From Candidatus Villigracilis adiacens (GTDB lineage: Bacteria; Chloroflexota; Anaerolineae; Anaerolineales; Villigracilaceae): a stretch of 64,000 nt of DNA. The stretch is taken from positions 47,665-111,664 of the forward strand of contig JADJBU010000010.1 of assembly GCA_016703605.1 (NCBI GenBank), given 5' to 3'. Made by a program: the position numbers and the translations under genes. Under the pieces are notes generated by a model, which was given only the letters and a program-made list of their open reading frames with translations, was not told the DNA's origin and made no database searches. Shown here in pieces: positions 42,675 through 51,386 of this stretch (position 1 is its first letter; each line of letters starts with the position of its first letter).

Positions 42675-43775
42675 ATGCAAATCCGAACCCACCTCGAATC
42701 CCTTCCACCCTACACACCTATCGAACCCTTCGAAATTCTCTCGGCTCGTATCGGGCGTGAACCGTCGCAGATCGTCAAACTCGACGCGAACGAAAATCCC
42801 TATGGCATTCTGCCCGCTGTCCGCAAGGCGCTCGCGGAGATGGACTTTCCGCACATCTACCCCGACCCTGAGTCGCGTGCCTTGCGCCAGTCGCTGGCAC
42901 AGTTCACAGGCGTGGACGAAGACTATCTGCTCGCTGGCTCTGGCGCGGATGAACTGCTCGACCTGCTCATGCGCGTCTTCCTTGAGCCGAACGAGTGCAT
43001 CCTCTCCTGCCCGCCGACCTTCGGCATGTATCCCTTCGACGCGGAGTTGAACGCCGCGCGTTGTGTCGAAGTTCCACGCAATGCGGACTTCTCTTTGAAC
43101 ATGGATGGCATACGCAAAGCAGTTGATGAATACAAGCCAAAGTTGTTATTCATCGCTTCACCCAATAACCCCGACGGCTCTTTGATCCCATCGGATGTGA
43201 TGGATGAATTGCTCGCGCTTCCGCTGTTGGTGGTACTCGATGAAGCCTACATTGAATTTGCGGGCGAGAATCTCGGCGCAAGCCTCAGCCGAATCCGCGA
43301 AGTGCCGGAGCGTGAGAATCTCGTTGTGTTGCGCACCTTCAGCAAATGGGCAGGGTTGGCGGGGCTGCGCATTGGCTATGGCGCGTTCCCCAAATGGCTC
43401 ATGCCCACCTTGTGGAAGTCCAAGCAGCCGTACAATGTCAACGTCGCCGCGAGTGTTGCCGCGCAAGCGTCACTTGCCAATGTGGATGAGTTGAAGGTGT
43501 TGGTCGAAAAACTCAAGGATGAACGAACCCGCCTCCTCTCCGCGCTGACGGAGATTCCGTACCTCAAGCCGTATCCTACGCAATCGAACTTTATCCTCTG
43601 CCAAGTGGACGGGCGCGATGCCGCCGAGTTGAAAGCGAAGTTGGCGCAAGAATTCGGAGTCTTCATCCGCTACTTCAACAAGCCTGGGCTAAGGGATCAC
43701 ATCCGCATTAGTGTGGGACGTCCGAATGATACGGATGTTTTATTGGAAGCGTTGAAAAGTTATAGGTCAGGTTGA
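42675..43775 (+). CDS. hisC: histidinol-phosphate aminotransferase
   Basis: A 366-residue class I/II aminotransferase using PLP. It has LDANENPYG near the N-terminus, GSGADELLDLLMR, SPNNPDGSLIP, VLDEAYIEF and the PLP Lys in RTFSKWAGLAGLRIGYG, then HIRISVGRPNDTD. I start it at ATG 42675 (AGGAATAATT upstream); a longer frame from 42603 would begin in the preceding hairpin repeat. Confidence 0.96.
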   Translation: MQIRTHLESLPPYTPIEPFEILSARIGREPSQIVKLDANENPYGILPAVRKALAEMDFPHIYPDPESRALRQSLAQFTGVDEDYLLAGSGADELLDLLMRVFLEPNECILSCPPTFGMYPFDAELNAARCVEVPRNADFSLNMDGIRKAVDEYKPKLLFIASPNNPDGSLIPSDVMDELLALPLLVVLDEAYIEFAGENLGASLSRIREVPERENLVVLRTFSKWAGLAGLRIGYGAFPKWLMPTLWKSKQPYNVNVAASVAAQASLANVDELKVLVEKLKDERTRLLSALTEIPYLKPYPTQSNFILCQVDGRDAAELKAKLAQEFGVFIRYFNKPGLRDHIRISVGRPNDTDVLLEALKSYRSG

Positions 43776-43830
43776 AAGGTCGAAGGTCGAATCGCACCTT
43801 AAACCTTCAACCTGCAATCAAGGAGAACTC

Positions 43831-44418
43831 ATGAGAACTTCAGAAGTATCCCGCCAAACGAACGAAACACAGATCGAAATTAAATTGAACTTGGATGGCA
43901 CAGGCAAGCACGAGATTTCCACGGGTGTGGGGTTTCTCGACCACATGTTGACCCATCTCGCCGTGCATGGTCTCTTTGACCTGACCGTCAAAGCGCAAGG
44001 CGATCTGCACATTGACGTCCATCACACGGTGGAAGATGTGGCGCTGGCATTGGGTCAAGCCTTCGATAAGGCGTTGGGCGACCGCAAGGGAATTGTCCGC
44101 ATGGGAGATAGTTTCGCACCAATGGATGAGACTCTCGCGCACGTGGCAATGGACTTGTCAGGGCGTCCGTATGCGGTGGTGCAGGTCGAGTGGCACACGC
44201 CGTATGTCGGGAATATCCCTGTGACGTTGTTCCCGCATTTCTTCGAGTCGTTTGCGGTGCAGGCGCGTTGTAATTTACATGCACGAGTCTTATACGGGCG
44301 CGATGACCATCATCAAGCCGAAGCCTTGTTCAAAGCCTGGGCGCGCGCGTTGGATGCGTCCACGCAGTTTGACCCGCGGCGGGGTGGGAGTATCCCATCT
44401 ACAAAAGGAAGTTTGTAA
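43831..44418 (+). CDS. hisB: imidazoleglycerol-phosphate dehydratase
   Basis: A 195-residue monofunctional HisB. Metal-binding motifs are GVGFLDHMLTHLAVHG, IDVHHTVEDVALALGQA and the repeat-half FESFAVQARCNLHARVLYGRDDHHQAEALFKA, each with the paired His residues. It lacks the N-terminal phosphatase domain found in some gamma-proteobacteria, so histidinol-phosphate phosphatase must come from elsewhere. AAGGAG precedes the ATG. Confidence 0.97.
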   Translation: MRTSEVSRQTNETQIEIKLNLDGTGKHEISTGVGFLDHMLTHLAVHGLFDLTVKAQGDLHIDVHHTVEDVALALGQAFDKALGDRKGIVRMGDSFAPMDETLAHVAMDLSGRPYAVVQVEWHTPYVGNIPVTLFPHFFESFAVQARCNLHARVLYGRDDHHQAEALFKAWARALDASTQFDPRRGGSIPSTKGSL

Positions 44419-44437
44419 AGATGATGAAAGAGGAAAT

Positions 44438-45048
44438 ATGAAAGAAATTATCTTGATTGACGCAGGCACAGGCAATCTTCGCTCGGTGCAAAAAGCGTTG
44501 GAAAGTGTTGGTGCGAATGTGAACGCACTGACGATGCCGCAAAAAGTTTTAGCAGCAAAAAAGTTGTGCTGCCTGGCGTGGGTGCGTTCGGTGATTTTAT
44601 GGATGGCATGAAAGCCAAAGGACTCGATGATGCCGTGAAGCAAGTCGTCTCACGCGGTGTGCCGATGTTGGGAATTTGCGTCGGCATGCAAGCCTTGTTC
44701 GAGATCGGTGAAGAGATGGGCGAGCACGAAGGCTTGGGTCTGCTGCGCGGCACGGTGGTGAAGTTTGCAGATACGCTATCGGTGAAGATTCCGCATACGG
44801 GGTGGAATCAACTCACAGTTAAGAAAGAGGCGGCGCTCTTCGATCAGATCCAAGATGGGGCGTATGTCTATTTCAATCACTCGTTTTACTGTCAGGCGGG
44901 CGATCCATCCGATGTGATCGCGGAAGTGGATTATGGCATTCGCTATGCGTGCGCGGTGCGGCGCGAGAATGTGTTTGGCGTGCAGTTTCACCCTGAGAAA
45001 AGTCAGGCGGTGGGGCTGCGCATTTTGAAAAATTTTGTGGAGGCGTGA
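44438..45048 (+). CDS. hisH: imidazole glycerol phosphate synthase, glutaminase subunit (one frameshift)
   Basis: About 203 residues. The N-terminus IILIDAGTGNLRSVQKALES, nucleophile Cys in GICVGMQALFE and the His/Glu pair in VQFHPEKSQ identify HisH, which supplies ammonia to HisF. The frame breaks at the six-A run 44557-44562; a seventh A restores AAKKVVLPGVGAFGDFMDG. The stop overlaps the hisA start (TGATG). Confidence 0.92.
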
Positions 45049-45761
45049 TGTTTACGATCTATCCCGCGATCGATCTGCGCGGCGGCAAAGTGGTGCGCTT
45101 GAAAGAAGGCGACCCTGCGCGGATGACGTCGTACAGTGATGACCCCGCCGAGATGGCGAAGCGTTGGATCGACGCTGGTTCAACTTGGTTGCATGTTGTG
45201 AATCTCGATGGCGCGTTCGGTGAAAGTGATAATACAAATCGTGCTGCGCTCGAAGCAATTTTGAAACTCGGTGTGCGTGTGCAATTCGGCGGCGGGATGC
45301 GTTCGCTTGAGTCGATTGAAGCGGCGTTATCGTTGGGCGTGAGCCGCGTGATTCTTGGAACGATTGCGATTGAACAACCAGAGATCGTACGCGATGCATT
45401 GACTCGTTTTGGCGCGGAACGAATTGCAGTTGGAATCGATGCACGCGATGGACTCGTGCGGACTCGCGGTTGGAAAGATAACAGCGGCGTGCCTGCACTT
45501 GACCTTGCGCTTCAAATGCGGACCTTTGGGCTTGCTACCGTTATCTTTACCGATGTCAGCCGCGACGGTTTGGGCAGTGGGTTGAACATCCCTGCGACGC
45601 GAGAGTTATCTGAGAAAAGTGGACTCGATGTGATCGCTTCAGGCGGCGTGCATACCATTGATGATGTGAAGGCGGCGAAGGATGCAGGGCTGGCAGGCTG
45701 TATCATCGGGCGGGCGTTGTATGACGGGACGGTTGACTTGAACGAGGCTTTACGTGTTTAA
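45048..45761 (+). CDS. hisA: phosphoribosylformimino-5-aminoimidazole carboxamide ribotide isomerase
   Basis: A 237-residue TIM barrel. It has IYPAIDLRGGKVVRL with the catalytic Asp, WLHVVNLDGAFG, VQFGGGMRS, and the second Asp in FTDVSRDGLGSG, with IASGGVHTIDD for phosphate binding. The ATG at 45048 overlaps the hisH stop; a GTG three bases earlier is possible but unnecessary. Confidence 0.96.
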   Translation: MFTIYPAIDLRGGKVVRLKEGDPARMTSYSDDPAEMAKRWIDAGSTWLHVVNLDGAFGESDNTNRAALEAILKLGVRVQFGGGMRSLESIEAALSLGVSRVILGTIAIEQPEIVRDALTRFGAERIAVGIDARDGLVRTRGWKDNSGVPALDLALQMRTFGLATVIFTDVSRDGLGSGLNIPATRELSEKSGLDVIASGGVHTIDDVKAAKDAGLAGCIIGRALYDGTVDLNEALRV

Positions 45762-45762
45762 C

Positions 45763-45821
45763 ACGAAGGTTCAAAGGGTCACGAAGGAAAACCTTTGTGT
45801 ACCTTAGTGACCCTTTGTGGT
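45763..45821. repeat. intergenic palindrome between hisA and hisF
   Basis: CACGAAGGTTCAAAGGGTCAC and its rough complement GTGACCCTTTGTGG form an imperfect hairpin with a CCTTTGTG/CACAAAGG core. It belongs to the same loose family as 62394-62457. Confidence 0.5.
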
Positions 45822-45834
45822 GGAAAGGTTTTTG

Positions 45835-46590
45835 ATGTTAGCAAAACGAATCATCCCTTGTTTGGATATCAAAGATGGGCGCGTGGTGAAGGGCGTGAAC
45901 TTTGTGAATCTGCGCGATGCGGGCGACCCTGTGGAACAGGCGCGTCTGTACGATGAGCAAGGCGCGGACGAGTTGGTCTTTCTCGATATTTCTGCAACCC
46001 ACGAAGGACGCAAGACGACCTTGGAGTTGGTCAGCCGCGTGGCAGAGACGGTCTTCATGCCGTTGACGGTCGGCGGCGGAATCCGCGAAGTGGACGATAT
46101 GCGCAATCTGCTGCTGGCTGGCGCGGACAAGGTCAGTGTCAACTCGGCGGCGGTGAAGCGACCTGAGTTACTTTCTGAAGGCGCGAGTCGCTTTGGGGCG
46201 CAGTGCATTGTGCTGGCGATTGATGCACGCAGGAATGGCTCAAGCTGGGAAGTCTATGTGGCGGGCGGACGTACCCCCACAGGCATTGACGCGGTCGAGT
46301 GGGCAATGCGCGGCGTGGAGTTGGGCGCGGGTGAGATCCTGCTCACCAGCATGGATGCCGATGGCACGCTCGCAGGTTATGACTTGGAGTTGACGAGTAT
46401 CATCTCGAACATGGTCTCTGTACCTGTCATCGCTTCGGGCGGGGCGGGGACTCCCAGTCACTTTGCGGATGTGCTGACCAAAGGCATGGCAGATGCGGCA
46501 CTGGCGGCATCGTTGTTCCATGATGGGAAGTTGAGAATCCCTGAGTTGAAAGAGGAATTAAGATTGCAGGGTGTACCCGTGCGGTTGTGA
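45835..46590 (+). CDS. hisF: imidazole glycerol phosphate synthase, cyclase subunit
   Basis: A 251-residue TIM barrel paired with HisH. It shows RIIPCLDIKDGRVVKGVNF with the first catalytic Asp, ELVFLDISATHEGR, LTVGGGIRE, the second Asp in LLTSMDADGTLAGYD and IASGGAGTP. I use ATG 45835, which gives the family N-terminus MLAKRIIPCLD, rather than the in-frame codon at 45817 that falls in a repeat. Confidence 0.96.
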   Translation: MLAKRIIPCLDIKDGRVVKGVNFVNLRDAGDPVEQARLYDEQGADELVFLDISATHEGRKTTLELVSRVAETVFMPLTVGGGIREVDDMRNLLLAGADKVSVNSAAVKRPELLSEGASRFGAQCIVLAIDARRNGSSWEVYVAGGRTPTGIDAVEWAMRGVELGAGEILLTSMDADGTLAGYDLELTSIISNMVSVPVIASGGAGTPSHFADVLTKGMADAALAASLFHDGKLRIPELKEELRLQGVPVRL

Positions 46591-46657
46591 TTGATGACGA
46601 TAGACAAGATGAGTGTAAAAGTATTTATTAATTATTTAGTCAGTCTCGGAGAAAAAG

Positions 46658-46990
46658 ATGAAAGAAGAGTTGTTGTCGGAAATAAAATATGATGCCAATG
46701 GACTTGTCCCTGCGATTGTGCAGGATGTGACGACTAAAGATGTGTTGATGATGGCGTGGATGAATGTTGAGTCTTTGAAGTTGACGATGGAGACTGGTGA
46801 AACAGTGTTTTGGTCACGCAGTCGGCAGGAGATTTGGCATAAGGGCGCGACATCGGGCAATGTGCAGAAGGTGGTCGAGATCCGCGTGGATTGTGATGCG
46901 GATACGCTGCTGGTGTTGGTCGAGCCTGCGGGTCCAGCGTGCCATACGGGGCGAGCGGAGTTGCTTTTTCCGTCAGTTAGAAAATCTTAG
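46658..46990 (+). CDS. hisI: phosphoribosyl-AMP cyclohydrolase
   Basis: A 110-residue monofunctional HisI. Motifs VLMMAWMNVESL, TVFWSRSRQEIWHKGATSGN, and the metal-binding Cys/Asp set in RVDCDADTLLVLVEP plus PACHTG are present. HisE is encoded by a separate downstream gene, so the bifunctional HisIE fusion is absent here. Confidence 0.95.
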   Translation: MKEELLSEIKYDANGLVPAIVQDVTTKDVLMMAWMNVESLKLTMETGETVFWSRSRQEIWHKGATSGNVQKVVEIRVDCDADTLLVLVEPAGPACHTGRAELLFPSVRKS

Positions 46991-47076
46991 CCACAGGGTC
47001 ACGAGGCTACACAAGGGTTTCAAGTTTCCTTCGGGCCCTTGGTCACCCTCCTCGCAGTGAAAACTAGGAGGAACTT

Positions 47077-47352
47077 ATGAGCATTCAATGGTTGTTTGAT
47101 GTGATCGAAGATCGGAAGAAGAATCCCAGCGAGAAGTCGTACACGACGAGTCTATTCAATGAAGGCTTGCCGAAGATCGCGCAGAAGGTGGGCGAGGAAG
47201 GGACGGAAGTAGTTGTTGCGGCGTTGGCGCAAGAAGATCAGCGACTGATCGAAGAAGTCGCCGACTTGACCTATCACACCCTGGTTCTGCTCGCCGCACG
47301 CGGATTGACCCCTGCGCATGTCCTTGCCGAGTTGGAGAAGCGACATAAATGA
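47077..47352 (+). CDS. hisE: phosphoribosyl-ATP pyrophosphohydrolase
   Basis: A 91-residue all-alpha NTP pyrophosphohydrolase (MazG-like fold). It has SYTTSLFNEGLPKIAQKVGEEGTEVVVAALA and the acidic metal site EEVADLTYHTLVLLAARG. AGGAGG lies before the ATG. It overlaps the next gene by four bases (ATGA). Confidence 0.95.
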   Translation: MSIQWLFDVIEDRKKNPSEKSYTTSLFNEGLPKIAQKVGEEGTEVVVAALAQEDQRLIEEVADLTYHTLVLLAARGLTPAHVLAELEKRHK

Positions 47353-48470
47353 ATCGCATCATCTTATTAGATATTGATGGTGTGCTCGTCCAGCCGGGCG
47401 GGTATCGAGCGGCGCTGCGGGCAACGGTGAAACGCTTCATCGGCGATTATGTCATCGAAGAAGAATTACCCGTCAGTATGGAGAAGCGCGGCATTTCCAG
47501 CGAGTGGGATATGTCGCCACTTATCATTGCCGCATATTGGGAGGATGTGCTTTCGCGTCAGCCAATGGAGAATTTATCGGATGACCCTGTCCTTGCTGGG
47601 GAACAGATTCAACGTCAACGCAAGGTGGAGGAGCCGATGCATTTATCCATTCCTGCGTTTGAGTTGATGGACGGGCAGTATCCTGTGGATGCAGCATACG
47701 AGCAGGAATGTTTTTCGTCTATACCGAGTGAGTTGCGTAAGAATTTGATGACTGAGTCACGGAATGTGTATAAGTCGCAAACGTTTCGCACGTTTCAGAA
47801 CTTTACTCTCGGGAGTAAAACGTTTGAGGCTACGTATCAGCTACCGGCGGACGCGAAGCGTGAGGCGCAATCCCTTTTGCTGACGGAGGATAAGGCTAAC
47901 ATCAGTGCAGAAATCCGCGAGAGGTTAAGACACGAGTGGAATTCCATCTCCGGTTTTACTGCCCGACCTTCCAAGCCACCGCGCGAATGGGATGGGTCAC
48001 ATCGTGGATACGCGCCTGAAGCGGAGTTGGGCTTGGAGTTGGCTGGGCTGGCGGATATCCCGTTGATGTCGTTTGGAAAGTTGGAATTCATTGCGGCGCA
48101 GCACGGCTTGAACCCGGCCACGTTGATGAAGCCTGCGCCGTTCCATGCGCTGGCGGGAATCCTCGCGGCGTGGACCGGCGATGAGTTGGCGGCGTTGAAT
48201 GCGGCATATGAGTGGCATACCTCGGGCAAGTTGAATGGAAAGTTTAGCGAGCTGCCGAAGTCGTTTGAACTGTACGTCATCGAAGATACGATGGGCGGGG
48301 TCCGCGCCACACGGGCGGCGGGAGATATCTTGCGCGAGGCGGGGTTTGAAGTAAGTGTGCACACGCTGGGCTTGACCTCGGGCATCGCACAAAAAGCAGA
48401 GGCGTTCCGCAAGGCGGATGTACCATTTTTTGAAAATTGGGAGTCTTTGATAGCGGGTGCGGGGTTATAA
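47349..48470 (+). CDS. HAD-superfamily protein with large insertion
   Basis: A 373-residue HAD-fold protein. Motif I is LLDIDGVLVQPGG (nucleophile Asp8, Asp10) and the motif IV region is YVIEDTMGGVRATRAAGDIL near the C-terminus. Between them lies an unusually long segment of some 250 residues without obvious homology. It is translationally coupled to hisE and is the last gene of the his operon. The operon otherwise lacks a histidinol-phosphate phosphatase, so this is a candidate for that step. That role is inference only; it could also be an unrelated HAD phosphatase. Confidence 0.7.
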   Translation: MNRIILLDIDGVLVQPGGYRAALRATVKRFIGDYVIEEELPVSMEKRGISSEWDMSPLIIAAYWEDVLSRQPMENLSDDPVLAGEQIQRQRKVEEPMHLSIPAFELMDGQYPVDAAYEQECFSSIPSELRKNLMTESRNVYKSQTFRTFQNFTLGSKTFEATYQLPADAKREAQSLLLTEDKANISAEIRERLRHEWNSISGFTARPSKPPREWDGSHRGYAPEAELGLELAGLADIPLMSFGKLEFIAAQHGLNPATLMKPAPFHALAGILAAWTGDELAALNAAYEWHTSGKLNGKFSELPKSFELYVIEDTMGGVRATRAAGDILREAGFEVSVHTLGLTSGIAQKAEAFRKADVPFFENWESLIAGAGL

Positions 48471-48472
48471 AT

Positions 48473-48521
48473 AACGACGATGGACCATAGACCGCGGACG
48501 ATAGACGATCTTTTCCATCGT
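48473..48521. repeat. GACGATGGACC-type intergenic repeat, second copy
   Basis: ACGACGATGGACCATAGACC and GGACGATAGACGATC units, ending CCATCGTC, form an imperfect inverted repeat like that at 35061-35124. Confidence 0.5.
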
Positions 48522-48544
48522 CAATTTTCTTCAGGAGTCTTCCT

Positions 48545-49246
48545 TTGAATAACTACATCGCTCTCGCCCTCACTTTTGTACTTTCTCTCGTTTTTCTGCG
48601 TTCGATGGATTTCATCGCGCATCGCGGCTGGATGGACAGCAAGCTTAGCCGCAAGGTGATCCACATCGGTACAGGTCCGCTTTTCGTGCTGTGTTGGTTC
48701 CTGTTCAATGATGCCCCCTCTGCCCGCTGGCTGGCAGCCTTGGTTCCGTTTGCGATCACAGTGCAATTTGCATTGATCGGCTTTGGCGTTTTGAACGATA
48801 AAGCTTCCGTGGAAGCCATGTCGCGTACCGGTGACCCGAAAGAGATCCTGCGCGGACCGTTGTACTACGGCATCATGTTCGTGGTGTTGACGGTGGTGTA
48901 CTGGAAAGATTCTCCCATCGGGATCATTGCGTTGATGATGATGTGCGGCGGAGACGGCATTGCCGATATCTTCGGGCGGCGCATCCCTTCGCCCAAATTG
49001 CCGTGGAGCAAGGAAAAATCTGTAGCGGGCATGGTGAGCGTATTCGTGGGCGGGTTCGTGATGTCTGCGTTGATGCTCTTCATCTATGTAAGTGCAGGCG
49101 TATTCGCGGCACCGTTCACCCGTTACCTACTGCCCATTGCTGCCATTGCATTGGTCGGCGCACTGGTCGAGTCTTTGCATTACAAGGATATCGACAACAT
49201 CAGCATGACCCTGGCTTCGGCGCTACTGGGGCATTGGTTCTTCTAA
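48545..49246 (+). CDS. phosphatidate cytidylyltransferase/phytol (polyprenol) kinase-like membrane protein
   Basis: A 233-residue membrane protein with about seven helices. It has LSRKVIHIGTGPLF near the N-terminus, GPLYYGIMF and a cytosolic loop MMMCGGDGIADIFGRRIPSPKLPWSKEKSVAGMVS, a pattern of the DGK1/VTE5/SEC59 (COG0170) CTP-dependent lipid kinases. The start is TTG with CAGGAG upstream. The lipid substrate is not predictable. Confidence 0.78.
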   Translation: MNNYIALALTFVLSLVFLRSMDFIAHRGWMDSKLSRKVIHIGTGPLFVLCWFLFNDAPSARWLAALVPFAITVQFALIGFGVLNDKASVEAMSRTGDPKEILRGPLYYGIMFVVLTVVYWKDSPIGIIALMMMCGGDGIADIFGRRIPSPKLPWSKEKSVAGMVSVFVGGFVMSALMLFIYVSAGVFAAPFTRYLLPIAAIALVGALVESLHYKDIDNISMTLASALLGHWFF

Positions 49247-49341
49247 CCTTGTGAAGCCCGGCAGCCTATTTGCAGAAACCTTCCAGCACCGTCAGGCGTA
49301 TACTTATGGAAGTTGCTCCCATTCTGCAAAGGACTCATGAC

Positions 49342-49758
49342 ATGCACAGACATAAAAGATTTCGGCACGGACCGCATTTCCGCCGGGGCAGAGGCAAAAA
49401 TTTAAGCGGCTTGATCTGGCTGGTCGGGCTGGCGATCCTCTTTACCACTGGAGATTGGTGGCCCGGCATTTTGATTCTGGTCGGCATCAGCATCGTATTC
49501 GAATCGCTTTTTCGAGATGAACAACCGCCAGAGCGACCTGCGCCTCCTCCATTTGATCCGCCGCCCTTCGCCCCTCCGCCTCCTCCTGCGCCAAGACCTG
49601 CCCCGCCCCCCGCAGACCCGGTGCATCGCGCAGACCTGTTACCCGCCACCTGCCCCAACTGTGGTGGTCCCGTCCGCTCAAGCGACTTGAAATGGACCAG
49701 TTCTCACTCCGTCGCCTGCTCCTATTGCGGGGCGAACATTGAAACTAGAAAAGAATAA
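49342..49758 (+). CDS. membrane protein with proline-rich linker and zinc ribbon
   Basis: A 138-residue protein: basic N-terminus rich in His and Arg, two short hydrophobic segments (LSGLIWLVGLAILF and WWPGILILVGISIVF) like LiaF/DUF5668-type membrane domains, a proline-rich linker, and a C-terminal zinc ribbon with CPNCGG and CSYCG. AAAGGA lies eight bases before the ATG. In-frame upstream starts lack a ribosome binding site. Function unknown. Confidence 0.65.
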   Translation: MHRHKRFRHGPHFRRGRGKNLSGLIWLVGLAILFTTGDWWPGILILVGISIVFESLFRDEQPPERPAPPPFDPPPFAPPPPPAPRPAPPPADPVHRADLLPATCPNCGGPVRSSDLKWTSSHSVACSYCGANIETRKE

Positions 49759-49769
49759 GAAAAAGCTCT

Positions 49770-49930
49770 GTCCAACCCCCTCTCCCGTCTACCACTCACT
49801 ATCGCTCACCCTTCGGGTAGAGGGGAGAAGTCAAATCTCCAAACAGACTAGTCCCTTTCCCTTAAGGCGGGGGAAAAGGTCTTACCCAACACAAATCAAA
49901 AACACTGGGACATTCATCCCAGTGTTCTCT
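49770..49930. repeat. intergenic repeats and terminator-like hairpin
   Basis: About 300 bases (49759-50059) hold no gene. They contain a CCCTCTCCC...GGGTAGAGGGGAG palindrome near 49775-49830, a CCCTTAAGGCGGGGG stretch, and a perfect 10-bp hairpin AACACTGGGA / TCCCAGTGTT at 49901-49926. Confidence 0.5.
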
Positions 49931-50059
49931 CGTTCTTGCCAAACATTAACTCCTCTTGTGTAGACGGTTTCCCCCAACGATTCTCTCGTCTGCCCTGACG
50001 AGTCACTCTTACACAGCCTTCACCCGATCCCCCTGCCGCTTACTTGATATGGGATCCCC

Positions 50060-50929
50060 CTACTTAAATTTAGCCAACAGATCAAACCAGAAGGTTGATC
50101 CCTGTGAAGCAAAGACGGCTGTAATTGTCAGCCCCACGATCTTGGAAGCAATGAAACCCGCCCAATCGAGAATCGAATTGGTGCGGGGAAGGGTCAATGA
50201 AAACCATCCGAACCGGATGTAATCCAAGTCATCCAATGTTTCGAGCATGTCATTTATTTCTACTATATCCGTGCTATCTTGTTGCACAATAGCTTCCGCT
50301 TGTGCTGCAACAAGTGCCCTCAATTGTGGTCCGTATATAAGATCCTCGACTATTTGGATACTATCCACGTTAAAAAATATAACCATAAAAACCGCAAAAG
50401 AGATCACAAAGCTGCGGGAGCGTGCGTTGGCAGTCGCTACCGATTGCTCCAGAAGCCCTGAAAAATAGACCTGCGTATTCAAGCGTAGATCTTCCAGGTT
50501 GGAGATGCCCTGCGCAAGCCAATTTAACAAGGCTTGTTTCCCTCCGGATTCAGGCATTTTACGGATCGCGGTCTTAATCTCACGAACGCCTTGTTTCTTT
50601 TTGGTATTCCCCAAACCCATGAGGCTAAAAAAGGCATCCACTAAAACGGAAATCGGAATATTTTCAAGCTTCTTGGGCTCGGTCTGCGCACCAAATATGC
50701 TGAACCAGGATTTGAATTTAATGGGTTGGAGCGCACGAATTTGGGGCAAATTCAACAAGTCATCCGCATTCTCACCGGCGATCAAGATCAGGAACCGTTC
50801 AAGGGTCTTTCCCCGAACTTCGAACGTATCCATCAAGATCTGGCTCAAAGTGGACGAAATCAGGCTCAGAACAAAATAAACAAAAACGAGCGGCAAACCA
50901 TAATCGAGTATGTTCTGAAATGTGATCAT
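50060..50929 (-). CDS. hypothetical membrane protein
   Basis: A 289-residue protein with an N-terminal helix, a central soluble stretch of about 120 residues, then a helix near SFVISFAVFMVIFF and a C-terminal hydrophobic region ending in ASQGSTFWFDLLAKF. The closing G-x-x-F-W-F-D-L-L motif recurs in a group of uncharacterised bacterial membrane proteins. Composition is more A+T-rich than the flanking genes, and it stands alone between intergenic stretches, so recent acquisition is possible. Function unknown. Confidence 0.65.
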   Translation of the reverse strand: MITFQNILDYGLPLVFVYFVLSLISSTLSQILMDTFEVRGKTLERFLILIAGENADDLLNLPQIRALQPIKFKSWFSIFGAQTEPKKLENIPISVLVDAFFSLMGLGNTKKKQGVREIKTAIRKMPESGGKQALLNWLAQGISNLEDLRLNTQVYFSGLLEQSVATANARSRSFVISFAVFMVIFFNVDSIQIVEDLIYGPQLRALVAAQAEAIVQQDSTDIVEINDMLETLDDLDYIRFGWFSLTLPRTNSILDWAGFIASKIVGLTITAVFASQGSTFWFDLLAKFK

Positions 50930-51228
50930 GGACTCTGGTCTCCTATTCTCGTAGATCGTAGTAGAAAAGGATTTAAATTAAACGGCTTGCATATAAAATT
51001 ATACGTCTGTTGCTTCCAAACCCCAACTCCTTCAATGTACTCCATAAAGCAAACAAAACTAGTCCGTTTTCTCTACCCTTCCCCACAACGGGGACATTCC
51101 ACCTCAAACCAAAAACTGAGGAATTGCGTTCACTCAATATGTAAACACGCCTTCACAGATGATTCAAATCTGGCAACTAATAGCGAATTGGCGGTATTCG
51201 ATCACTGGGCAATATTCAAAAAGGGGAA
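50930..51228. other. intergenic region without recognisable gene
   Basis: About 300 A+T-rich bases. Open frames exist on the plus strand but overlap the gene at 50060-50929 in antisense and show no family. I see no RNA gene. Confidence 0.35.
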
Positions 51229-51384
51229 ATGACTTTTCCAGAGCCGCTAAAATCCTTTGTAGAGCCTCTCACCGCCTTGCAACATCTTCTTGACTGTTTT
51301 AACGTCCAAGGATTCATCATTGGCGGAATTGCTACAGGTTTTTTGGGAAAACCCGGACAGTCCTTTTTCATCATTCGTGGATGA
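51229..51384 (+). pseudogene. truncated nucleotidyltransferase-fold gene
   Basis: A 51-codon frame with AAGGGG upstream of its ATG. LTALQHLLDCFNVQGFIIGGIATGFLG resembles the N-terminal helix-strand of minimal nucleotidyltransferases (GG-I-A/S motif), but the frame ends before the catalytic D-x-D, and no continuation is seen before pstB starts on the other strand. Probably a deletion remnant. Confidence 0.5.
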
Positions 51385-51386
51385 TT

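Noticed and set aside
40558..44562. Programmed frameshifting in hisG and hisH
   Set aside because: The slips occur in plain A-runs without stimulatory structures and need opposite directions (one base too many, one too few), and similar breaks become common to the right, pointing to sequence error.
50726..51232. Open frame of 168 codons on the plus strand
   Set aside because: Half of it is antisense to the membrane gene at 50060-50929 and the rest reads as intergenic sequence; no family or start signal.
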